Of a DNA stretch of 64,000 bases, positions 45,352 through 55,919 are shown piece after piece. The notes beneath the pieces were generated by a model. The model was given only the letters and a program-made list of their open reading frames with translations. It did no database searches and was not told the DNA's origin. This stretch comes from Nannocystaceae bacterium (lineage in GTDB: Bacteria > Myxococcota_A > Polyangia > Nannocystales > Nannocystaceae), in NCBI GenBank assembly GCA_019694555.1, contig JAIBBS010000005.1, positions 1-64,000 of the forward strand. Direction: 5' to 3'. Each line of letters begins with the position of its first letter. Position 1 is the stretch's first letter. The translations under genes were made by a program, and so were the position numbers.

Positions 45352-45380
45352 CCGGATGGCGATCCGCGCGGGTGTCGTCG

Positions 45381-46322
45381 TCACGGCAGCGAGCACACGC
45401 CGACGTTGCTGCCGATGCAGGGGTTGTCGGGCGGCTGCGCGTACCAGGCCTGGCACTCGGTGCCCGGCAGCATCGCGTCGCAGCCGTCGGGCGCTTCGGT
45501 GTCGCAGACCGGCGCGCAGCATCCGCTGCCGCCTTGGCAGTCGGGCACGAGGTCGGTCTGCAGGCACAGCAATCCGCCGGCGCAGTCGTTGATGTACTCG
45601 CACGGCTCGGCCAGGCCCGCGGGCATGGGCACCTGCGGCGCGCACAGGAACACATCGAACCACGGCGCGCAGGTCTCGTCGGCCTCGCAGGTGTCGTTCA
45701 GCGGATCGCAAGCCGGCAGACACAGGTTGAGCACGCCCGCGTCGGTGAGGGTGCACTCTTCGCACGCGCCCTCGCAGTGCGGGTTGGCCTCGTCGCCGGT
45801 GCACATCGCGACGCAGGTGCCGGCGAGCGTGTCGGGATCGACGTCCCAACACATCGCACCGAGGTCGCAGTCGTCGATGCCGCTGACACCCGAGCCCTCG
45901 ACCAGGCACGGCTCGCCCACGGTGTGGGGATCGGGCGCGATCGGCGTGCAGCGCGTCGCGTTCCAGTTGCTGCCGCCGTCGTTCGCCCATGGCATGCATT
46001 TCTCGCCGCGCGGGCAGTCTTGCAGCCAGACGTCGCAGACGTGGAAGTCCCCGGCGTCGAACTCGTTCACGAACACAAACGTATCGCTACCGTCGTCGCT
46101 GGTGGTGCTGTCGGCGGAGGTGCTCGAGCTACTGCCGACGGAGGTGCCGACCGAGGTCGCGGTCGTGCCTCCGCTCGTGCTCGTGCTGGTGCTCAACGTG
46201 GCTGCCGAGGTCGAGGTGGTGTCGGCAGCGCCGGTCGAGTCCCCGCCGCCATCGCTCGCGACGACCTGCGGGCCACACGCGCACACCCAGGCCACAGCGA
46301 AGACGAGGACCGGTGTTCGCAT
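45381..46322 (-). CDS. Cys-rich lipoprotein, tandem paralogue A
   Basis: 313 residues. The signal peptide ends WVCAC. A Ser/Thr linker of about 55 residues is followed by a domain with more than 20 cysteines: CDVWLQDCPRGEKCMPWAND, RCTPIAPDPH, GIDDCDLGAMCWDVDPDTL, GTCVAMCTG, then CEYINDCAGGLLCL and CCAPVCDT. The spacing is shared with the gene at 46423-47331, and most cysteines are conserved, so the pair arose by tandem duplication. A GGAGG site lies 4 nt before the ATG. The function is unknown; probably an outer-surface structural or receptor protein. Confidence 0.8.
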   Translation of the reverse strand: MRTPVLVFAVAWVCACGPQVVASDGGGDSTGAADTTSTSAATLSTSTSTSGGTTATSVGTSVGSSSSTSADSTTSDDGSDTFVFVNEFDAGDFHVCDVWLQDCPRGEKCMPWANDGGSNWNATRCTPIAPDPHTVGEPCLVEGSGVSGIDDCDLGAMCWDVDPDTLAGTCVAMCTGDEANPHCEGACEECTLTDAGVLNLCLPACDPLNDTCEADETCAPWFDVFLCAPQVPMPAGLAEPCEYINDCAGGLLCLQTDLVPDCQGGSGCCAPVCDTEAPDGCDAMLPGTECQAWYAQPPDNPCIGSNVGVCSLP

Positions 46323-46326
46323 GATG

Positions 46327-46331
46327 CCTCC
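46327..46331 (-). promoter_or_regulatory. Ribosome binding site GGAGG
   Basis: Minus-strand GGAGG, 4 nt before ATG 46322. It rules out the longer in-frame version reaching 46733. Confidence 0.55.
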
Positions 46332-46422
46332 GTGCGTGTTGGACCAGCGACGCGGCCGACCGATCGGGGCCGCGGTGTCAGGATCAGGCAGGCTCGTCGA
46401 TTCCACGGTCGATCGCTCCTTC

Positions 46423-47331
46423 TCAACCCGGCAGCGCGCAGACGCCCAGGGTCGGCGTGACGCAGCCATCCGACGGCGGCTGCGCGTACCACGGCACGCA
46501 CACCGTGCCGGGCAGCACCGCGTCGCAGTCGAATCCCGCGGCGGTGTCGCACACCGGCGAGCAGCAGCTGATCCCGTCGCCGCAGCCGCCGACCACGTCG
46601 GCCGCGATGCACTGCAGCCCCGCGGTGCACTGGTTGGGGAACTCGCACGGCTCGCCCAACCCGGCAGTGAGGTTCGGGATCGGTGCGCACTGGAACCCGT
46701 CGTCGATGGCGACGCAGACCTCGTCGTCGTCACAGCTGGGCGCGAGCGGATCGCACGTCGGCAGGCACACCGTCAGCGAGCCCTCGTCGGAGATGGTGCA
46801 GAACTCGCACGTGCCCGCGCACTGCGGATCGTTGGGGCTGCCGGTGCACAGCGCGACGCAGGTGCCCATCAGCGTGTCGGGGTCGACGTCGAAGCACATC
46901 GCACCGAGGCGGCAGTCGTCGATGCCGCTGACGCCCGAACCCTCGACCGTGCACGGCTCGCCGACGTCGTGGGGATCGGGTGCGATCGGAGTACAGCGCG
47001 TGGAGTTCCAGCTGTTGCCGCCGTCGTTCGCCCACGGCATGCACTTCTGTCCGCGCGGACAGTCCTGCTGCCAGAGGCTGCAATCGACGTCGCCACCCTG
47101 ATCGAACCCGGGCACGAACACACCCGAGTCGCTCGAGGCGGTGCTTTCACCGCTGGTGCTCGAGCTGCTGCCGACCGAGGTGCCGATCGTCGTGCCGTTG
47201 CCGCTGGCGCCGGCGCTGGTGCTCGACGTCGCGTCCGCGGTGGTGCTCGAGCCCGTCTGCTCGGCGACGGGGCCAACCGCCGCCCCGCAGGCACAACAGC
47301 AACCCAAAGCGATGATCCACGTGCAGCGCAT
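46423..47331 (-). CDS. Cys-rich lipoprotein, tandem paralogue B
   Basis: 302 residues. The signal peptide ends GCCCAC. After a Ser/Thr/Gly linker the Cys-rich domain repeats that of its neighbour: CSLWQQDCPRGQKCMPWAND, RCTPIAPDPH, VSGIDDCRLGAMCFDVDPD, GTCVALCTG, CEFPNQCTAGLQC, and a C-terminal VCALPG. Differences are concentrated in the linker and in the last third. It is separated from paralogue A by 100 bp. AGGGG before the ATG may be the ribosome binding site. Confidence 0.8.
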   Translation of the reverse strand: MRCTWIIALGCCCACGAAVGPVAEQTGSSTTADATSSTSAGASGNGTTIGTSVGSSSSTSGESTASSDSGVFVPGFDQGGDVDCSLWQQDCPRGQKCMPWANDGGNSWNSTRCTPIAPDPHDVGEPCTVEGSGVSGIDDCRLGAMCFDVDPDTLMGTCVALCTGSPNDPQCAGTCEFCTISDEGSLTVCLPTCDPLAPSCDDDEVCVAIDDGFQCAPIPNLTAGLGEPCEFPNQCTAGLQCIAADVVGGCGDGISCCSPVCDTAAGFDCDAVLPGTVCVPWYAQPPSDGCVTPTLGVCALPG

Positions 47332-47378
47332 GGCACCCCTGGCGACCAGGCCATCGTCCCGATCGGCAGGAGCAACCT

Positions 47379-47406
47379 AACATAGCTTGCCGGAGCGCGA
47401 AAGGAA
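47379..47406 (-). promoter_or_regulatory. Possible promoter TTCCTT-16-TATGTT
   Basis: Minus strand, in a locally AT-richer stretch 47 nt before the ATG at 47331. The -10 (47384-47379) is better than the -35. It lies between this gene and the enoyl-CoA hydratase gene. Confidence 0.3.
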
Positions 47407-47448
47407 TTCCGACATTGCTGCCGCGATTCGCGCTGGCCGAGCGACGAT

Positions 47449-48246
47449 CTATCGGCCAGTGAACGCGGGCGCGCGCTTGCCCAAGATGGCCTCGACCGCC
47501 TCGCGGTGGTCGGCGGTGTTCTGCACCATCCCCTGATAGCTCGCGGCGAGCTCGAGCGCGGTCTCGAGATCGCAGTCCCAGCTGCGATACGCCGCACGCT
47601 TGGTCAGGCGCACCGCGAGCGGCGCGTTGTGGGCGATCGCGCCGGCGAGCTGACGCGCGGCATCCATCACCGCGCCGGCTTCCACCACGCGGTGCACGAG
47701 CCCGATCGCGAGCGCCTCGTGGGCATCGATCACACGCCCGGTGAGCATGAGCTCGAGCGCGCGCGCGAAGCCGATCGCCCGCGCGAGCACGTACGCGCCA
47801 CCGTCGCCGGGGACCAGGCCCACCTTCACGAAGGTCGAGCCCAGCTGCGCGCCCTCGGCTGCGACTCGCAGGTCGCACATGCAGGCGAGGTCGAGGCCCG
47901 CGCCGATGGCCGCGCCGTTGATCGCCGCGACGATGGGCTTGTCGCACAGCGAGATCCGCCGCGGCACCCGCTGGATGCCTTCGATGTACTGCCGCCGCAG
48001 CGCGACCGGATCGCCGGCGAACATGCCGGTGGCGTCGCGCATCTGCTTGAGGTCGCCGCCGGCGTGGAACGCCTGACCTGCGCCGGTCAGGATGATCGCG
48101 CGCACCTGCTCGTCGCGCTCGGCCGCGTCGAGTGCGGCGACCAGGCTGTCGACCATCGCCGACGAGTAGGCGTTGCGCGCCGCCGGTCGATCGAGCGTGA
48201 TGATCGCGAGCGGACCCTCGGTCTGGTACTGCAGATCGGTGTACAT
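47449..48246 (-). CDS. Enoyl-CoA hydratase/isomerase family protein
   Basis: 265 residues, crotonase fold. AIITLDRPAARNAYSS, AFHAGGDLKQM (oxyanion-hole loop) and AINGAAIGAGLDLACMCDLRVA, followed by FVKVGLVPGDGG, are the standard motifs. The canonical first glutamate is an aspartate (GLD) and the second is the D of PGDGG, so strict hydratase activity is uncertain. It acts on acyl-CoA in the cytoplasm. No neighbouring beta-oxidation gene is present. A TGC-TACTGC box lies 9 nt upstream. Confidence 0.9.
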   Translation of the reverse strand: MYTDLQYQTEGPLAIITLDRPAARNAYSSAMVDSLVAALDAAERDEQVRAIILTGAGQAFHAGGDLKQMRDATGMFAGDPVALRRQYIEGIQRVPRRISLCDKPIVAAINGAAIGAGLDLACMCDLRVAAEGAQLGSTFVKVGLVPGDGGAYVLARAIGFARALELMLTGRVIDAHEALAIGLVHRVVEAGAVMDAARQLAGAIAHNAPLAVRLTKRAAYRSWDCDLETALELAASYQGMVQNTADHREAVEAILGKRAPAFTGR

Positions 48247-48255
48247 GACCGCGCT

Positions 48256-48264
48256 GCAGTAGCA
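48256..48264 (-). promoter_or_regulatory. Weak extended -10 box TGC-TACTGC
   Basis: Minus strand, 9 nt before the ATG at 48246. The last T of TAnnnT is missing, so this is weaker than the other sites. Confidence 0.25.
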
Positions 48265-48300
48265 CGATCGCGCGGCGGTCGGTACCCGCCGCGGCTGCGC

Positions 48301-49695
48301 TCAACCGCCCGAACGCAGCACGAAGACCTCGCCGCCCGAATCGGGGCCGCCGCCGGCCGTGATCGCGGCCAGGTCCGCGATCTGGTCGCCATCGACGTCC
48401 CCCGAGGCGATGTCGTACGGGTAGCCCACCGGCACGATGTTGAAGACGTGCTGGTCGGTGAACGTGAAGTCGTCGCGACCCATGATGGTGCTGACCGAGC
48501 CGGTGTTGTTGAACACCGCGATGTCGCCACAGCCGTCGCCGTCGAAGTCGGGCGTGGTGCCCGCGAGCGTCGAGCCCTGCACGGTCAGCTCCACCGGTGC
48601 TCCGAAGCCGCCGGCGCCATCGCCCTGCAGCACCGCGACGATGGCGTCCCAGGTCGCGGCGATGTCCATGCTGCCGTCGCCGTCGAAGTCCGCGATGAGC
48701 ACGTCGATCGGGTACGAGCCCGGCAGCGCGAAGGTCTCGAGCGCGCCGAAGCCCCCGGCACCGTCGCCGCGCAGTAGCTGCAGCTGGCCGGTCGACGCCG
48801 ACAGGATGTCGCCGTCGCCGTCGCCATCGACGTCGCCGCCGCGGATCGCGTTGACCGTGGCCGCGCCGCCGTAGTCCGTCGTCGCGCCGAAGCTCTCCGC
48901 CGCGGTGGCGATGGCGACCCGCGCGCCCTCGGCATGCGTGCCCAGCAGGTCGCGACGGCCATCGCCGTCGACGTCGAACAGCGAGACGTCCCAGTCGGAC
49001 GCGACCGGGTAGTCGGTCGGCGCGAGGAAGCTGCCGTCGCCGTTTCCACGCCAGCGTCGGACCGCGGGGTCGTACTCGGGCAGGATCGCGACCATCGCGA
49101 CGACGTCGACGGTGTTGTCGGCGATCGGGGCTGCGGCCAGACGCACCGCCGCCGCGTCGCCGCCGGGCAGCTTCACCGGCGCCGCGAAGCCGCCGCTGCC
49201 ATCGCCGGCGAGATAGAACACGCCGGATTGGTTCACGCCGCCGTCGCCGAAATCGCTGACGAGCAGATCGAGGTCACCGTCGTCGTCGACGTCCGCGAAC
49301 TCGACGCCCTGGCTGTTGAACAGCGATGCGACCTGCACCGCATCGCCCAGCGGCGGCGCGTCGTCGACGAAGAGTCCATCGAGGCAACCGGAGACCTCGC
49401 CGGTGGTGCCGCTGCTGCCCGCCGAGGAGTCGCCGGTCGCGTCGGTGTCGCTGCCCGGGCCCGCGCTCGTGCTGGGCTGCTCGGTGGTGACCTCGGTCGC
49501 GGTGGTGTTGGTCGCGGTCGTCGAGGCGGTGGTCGACGCGGTCGTCGAGGCGGTGGTCGTCGCGCTCGTGCCGTCGGACATGCCGGTGCTGGAGCTTCCG
49601 GCGCTGCTGGCCGTGCCGCCGGCATCGGCGGGGTCGTAGCAGGCGGCCGCCGGCGCGAGGATCACGAAGCACATGGCCAACGACGAGCAGCGCAT
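48301..49695 (-). CDS. FG-GAP/VCBS repeat lipoprotein
   Basis: 464 residues. The signal peptide ends LAPAAAC. A Thr/Ser/Ala linker of about 85 residues, partly built from exact DNA repeats, precedes a seven-bladed FG-GAP propeller. Blades carry DxDxDGxxDLL calcium-binding loops: FADVDDDGDLDLLVSD, FDVDGDGRRDLLG, GGDVDGDGDGDILS, FDGDGSMDIA, FDGDGCGDIAVF, GDVDGDQIADLA. Such proteins are surface-exposed and integrin-alpha-like. A TAGACT box lies 6 nt before the ATG. Confidence 0.88.
   Translation of the reverse strand: MRCSSLAMCFVILAPAAACYDPADAGGTASSAGSSSTGMSDGTSATTTASTTASTTASTTATNTTATEVTTEQPSTSAGPGSDTDATGDSSAGSSGTTGEVSGCLDGLFVDDAPPLGDAVQVASLFNSQGVEFADVDDDGDLDLLVSDFGDGGVNQSGVFYLAGDGSGGFAAPVKLPGGDAAAVRLAAAPIADNTVDVVAMVAILPEYDPAVRRWRGNGDGSFLAPTDYPVASDWDVSLFDVDGDGRRDLLGTHAEGARVAIATAAESFGATTDYGGAATVNAIRGGDVDGDGDGDILSASTGQLQLLRGDGAGGFGALETFALPGSYPIDVLIADFDGDGSMDIAATWDAIVAVLQGDGAGGFGAPVELTVQGSTLAGTTPDFDGDGCGDIAVFNNTGSVSTIMGRDDFTFTDQHVFNIVPVGYPYDIASGDVDGDQIADLAAITAGGGPDSGGEVFVLRSGG
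49514..49559 (-). repeat. 24-bp tandem duplication in a lipoprotein linker
   Basis: Two copies (49514-49537 and from 49538) share at least their first 22 bases. Each encodes TTASTTAS on the minus strand. It is in frame, so a change in copy number would alter linker length without breaking the gene. Confidence 0.7.
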
Positions 49696-49701
49696 GGCGG
49701 A

Positions 49702-49707
49702 AGTCTA
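49702..49707 (-). promoter_or_regulatory. -10 box TAGACT
   Basis: Minus strand, 6 nt before the ATG at 49695, another likely leaderless start. The rest of the 250-bp gap to secA shows nothing else I can support. Confidence 0.35.
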
Positions 49708-49948
49708 CCCCCGGTCGCGGCGGGCCTGCGCCGCCGCACGCCGTCCGCGCCGCGGGGCCGGCCGTACCCGGGCACGGGCGTGCCACGCGTCAGATCGAGG
49801 CGGTTGCGGGGTAGGCTCGCCAGCGCCCAGGACCGCGCGCGCGATGCTGCGGGCTCATTGGACACGGGCGCGCCTGCGCCCGTACGCTTGCCCGCCGCCC
49901 CCGCCGTGACCACGGCGTCGGGCGCCGGGCTCCGCATCCGGATCGGCC

Positions 49949-53068
<3,120 letters not shown>

Positions 53069-53147
53069 GCACGGCTCGCCGCCTGCCCACATTGCGGCAC
53101 CAAGGACGCGCACGCAGGTGCGCGGCTCGGTCGCGCGGCGTTGAACC

Positions 53148-55919
53148 GTGTCGCGCGCTGATACGATCGACGTCGCAGTCATCGTGGACGAGTCCGAGGA
53201 CGCCATCGATCTCGACAGCGCGCGGACGCAGACCCTGGGCATCTCGTCCACGGGCGCGGTCGCGCTGTCGATCGCGCTCGAGCCCGGCACCCGCATCGGT
53301 CGCTACCTCGTGCGCATGCGCCTGGGCGCCGGCGGCATGGGCGAGGTCTACGAGGCCTACGACCCCGAGCTCGATCGCGTGCTCGCGATCAAGCTGGTGC
53401 ACCCGCGCGCCGATCGGCACACCGAGGAGCAGCGACTGCTGGTGGCCGAGGCCCAGGCGCTCGCACAGCTGTCGCATCCCAACGTCGTGCAGGTCTACGA
53501 CGCCGGCACCCACGGCGGACGCGTCTTCGTCGCGATGGAGCTGGTCGAGGGGCGCACGCTGCAGACCTGGCTGCGCGCGCACGGGCCGGACGCAGGGCGA
53601 CGCGCGAGCTGGCAGCAGCTGGTCGACCTGTTCCTCGACGCCGGTCGTGGTCTCGCCGCAGCGCACGCGGCGGGGATCGTCCACGGCGACGTCAAGCCCA
53701 GCAACGTCATGGTCGGCAGCGACGGTCGTGCGCGCGTGTTCGACTTCGGCCTCGCGCGCACGAAGGCGCAGACGTCGGGTTCGATCGACGAGGTCCGCGA
53801 TCTGGGCCGCAGCAACTCCGAGGTGCGCGGCACGCCGGGCTTCATGGCGCCCGAGCAGTTCCGTGGCGGCGAGCTGCTGCCGGCGACCGATCAGTTCGCG
53901 TTCTGCGTGTCGCTGTACGTGGCGCTGTTCGGTCAGCCGCCCTTTGCCGGCGAGAGCCTGGCCGAGCTGCGGCGCAACGTCACCGCGGGCGCGGTGCGTG
54001 TGCCGCGGGGGCACGACGTGCCGCCGGCGCTGCGGCGCGCGGTGCTGCGAGGCCTGCGGGTCGATCCGGCGACGCGGCACGAGTCGATGGACGCGTTGCT
54101 CGCGACGCTGGCGCGGCTGCGCCACGGTCGTTGGCGGTGGTTGATCGCGGCCGCGGCCGTCGCCGGCGGCGTCGCGGTCACGGCCGCATCGCTGCGCGGA
54201 ACCGCCGAGGATCGCTGCGGCAACGGTCAGGCGCGCGCGGACGCAGTGTGGAACGACGAACGTCGCGGCGACATCGAGGGCGCGCTGTCGCTGCTGGGCA
54301 AGCGCTACGCCGACGATGGCGCGCGCGCGGTCACGACCGCGTTCGACGCCTGGGTGCCTCGCTGGGTCGGGACCTACCGTGAGGTCTGCGAGGCCGCGCT
54401 GGCCAACCCCGATCCCAAGGTCGATCGCGCGATGGGCTGCCTGACCGACGCGCTGCTGCAGCTCGACGCGACCGCGGCGCTGCTCGCCCGCGCCGATGCA
54501 GCGCTCGCGCGCAAGGCCGCGGTCATGGCCCAGGGCCTGCCCGAGCCCGCGCGCTGCCCCGAGCTCGCGGCCAAGGACGTCGGTCGCGGTGCGCTCGACG
54601 ATCAGGATCCCGAGGTCATGCGCATGCGCGCCGCAATCGCAGCCGGACGCGCGCGGACCCAGGCCGCACGGTTCGACGACGCGATCTCGATGCTGAGCGC
54701 GGTGGTCGAGCAGGCCCAGGCGCAGCAACAGCCGTGGGTCGCGGTCGAGGCCAAGGTGCTGCTGGCCGAGGCCTACGATCTGGGCAGTCGGCGCGACGAC
54801 GCGATGCGGCTGTATCGCGAGACCATCGCCGAGGCCGCCGCCTGTGGCCACGGGCGCGCCGAGGGCCAGGCGTGGACGCAGCTGGTCCGCGTCGCGGCCA
54901 ACGCCTCGGACTTCGAGGAGTCGGATCGTGCGCGCAAGCAGGCCGAGATCTGGCTCGAGCGGCTCGACGATCGCCTCAACATGGGCGTCGATCTGGGGCT
55001 CAACGTCGGCATCGCGCAGATGGGCAAGGGTGACTACGTCGGCGCGTGCGAGACGTTCGAGCGCACGCTCGACGCCTTGGTCGCGGCCGGGCGCGGCGAC
55101 GACTCCCGCGTGGCCGCGCTCAGCAACAATCTCGGTGCGGCCTGGGGGATGCGCGGTGATCACCGGCGCGCGCGCGAGTACTTCGAGCGCTCGGCCGAGC
55201 TCAAGCGCGCGGTGGTCGGACCCGATCACCCCGACGTCGCGACGGCGATGAACAACGTCGGCGTCGCGCTGTCGGCCATCGGTGAGGACGAACAGGCCCG
55301 CGATCGTCTCCGTGAGGTGCTGGCGCTGCGTCGGCGCGCGCTCGATCCCGATCACCCCGAGATCGCAGCGTCGTGCCACAACCTCGGCGCGGCCGAAGCC
55401 GCGCTGGGCAACCACGACGTCGCGGTCGCGCTGTACCTCGAGGGCCTCGCGATCCGCGAGCGTCGGCTCGGCGCCGATCATCCCAGCACCGCGGTCACGC
55501 GCAACAACCTCGCGGATGCGTACGTCGAGATGGGCCGCACCGACGACGCGCTCGCGCAGGCCGAACAGTCGCTCGCGCACCTGCAGCGCCGGCTGGGCGA
55601 GCAGCACCCGCACACCGCGTTCCCGCTGCACACCATGGGCGAGTGCCATCGCTTGCGCGGGGACTACGAATCCGCGATCGGGCTGCTGCGCCGCGCCGAG
55701 ACCGTGCGCACCGGCACCACCGCCGACCCGTTCGAGCTGGGGCGGACGCGCCTGGCGCTGGCGCTCGCGCTGCGCGATGGCGGTCATCTGCGCGACGAGG
55801 TTCGCCGCATGGCCGAGGCCGCGATCGTCGACTTCGGCACCACGCCCCGTGGCCTGCGCGAGGCTGCCAAGGCCCGCGCGTTGCTCGACGGGCTGCCGGC
55901 CGACGACGGCGATCAATGA
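53148..55919 (+). CDS. Ser/Thr protein kinase with TM helix and TPR domain
   Basis: 923 residues. The kinase domain (about 51-325) has GAGGMG, K82, catalytic loop HGDVKPSN (H179, G180, D181), DFG 199-201 and GTPGFMAPEQ. Arg of HRD is Gly, so it may be independent of activation-loop phosphorylation or weakly active. A TM helix is at 331-348. The outer part is TPR repeats with DHPD/DHPEI signatures of the KLC type. GTG 53148 is the first start; a TGA-TACGAT box at 53159 lies inside the coding part and would favour GTG 53184. The stop overlaps that of the convergent kinase gene by 7 nt. Confidence 0.9.
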   Translation: MSRADTIDVAVIVDESEDAIDLDSARTQTLGISSTGAVALSIALEPGTRIGRYLVRMRLGAGGMGEVYEAYDPELDRVLAIKLVHPRADRHTEEQRLLVAEAQALAQLSHPNVVQVYDAGTHGGRVFVAMELVEGRTLQTWLRAHGPDAGRRASWQQLVDLFLDAGRGLAAAHAAGIVHGDVKPSNVMVGSDGRARVFDFGLARTKAQTSGSIDEVRDLGRSNSEVRGTPGFMAPEQFRGGELLPATDQFAFCVSLYVALFGQPPFAGESLAELRRNVTAGAVRVPRGHDVPPALRRAVLRGLRVDPATRHESMDALLATLARLRHGRWRWLIAAAAVAGGVAVTAASLRGTAEDRCGNGQARADAVWNDERRGDIEGALSLLGKRYADDGARAVTTAFDAWVPRWVGTYREVCEAALANPDPKVDRAMGCLTDALLQLDATAALLARADAALARKAAVMAQGLPEPARCPELAAKDVGRGALDDQDPEVMRMRAAIAAGRARTQAARFDDAISMLSAVVEQAQAQQQPWVAVEAKVLLAEAYDLGSRRDDAMRLYRETIAEAAACGHGRAEGQAWTQLVRVAANASDFEESDRARKQAEIWLERLDDRLNMGVDLGLNVGIAQMGKGDYVGACETFERTLDALVAAGRGDDSRVAALSNNLGAAWGMRGDHRRAREYFERSAELKRAVVGPDHPDVATAMNNVGVALSAIGEDEQARDRLREVLALRRRALDPDHPEIAASCHNLGAAEAALGNHDVAVALYLEGLAIRERRLGADHPSTAVTRNNLADAYVEMGRTDDALAQAEQSLAHLQRRLGEQHPHTAFPLHTMGECHRLRGDYESAIGLLRRAETVRTGTTADPFELGRTRLALALALRDGGHLRDEVRRMAEAAIVDFGTTPRGLREAAKARALLDGLPADDGDQ
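53159..53167 (+). promoter_or_regulatory. Extended -10 box TGA-TACGAT
   Basis: The element lies 16 nt before GTG 53184 and inside the 53148 reading frame. TTGAAC at 53141 is 15 bp upstream, slightly short as a -35 partner. If used, translation begins at 53184. Confidence 0.3.
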
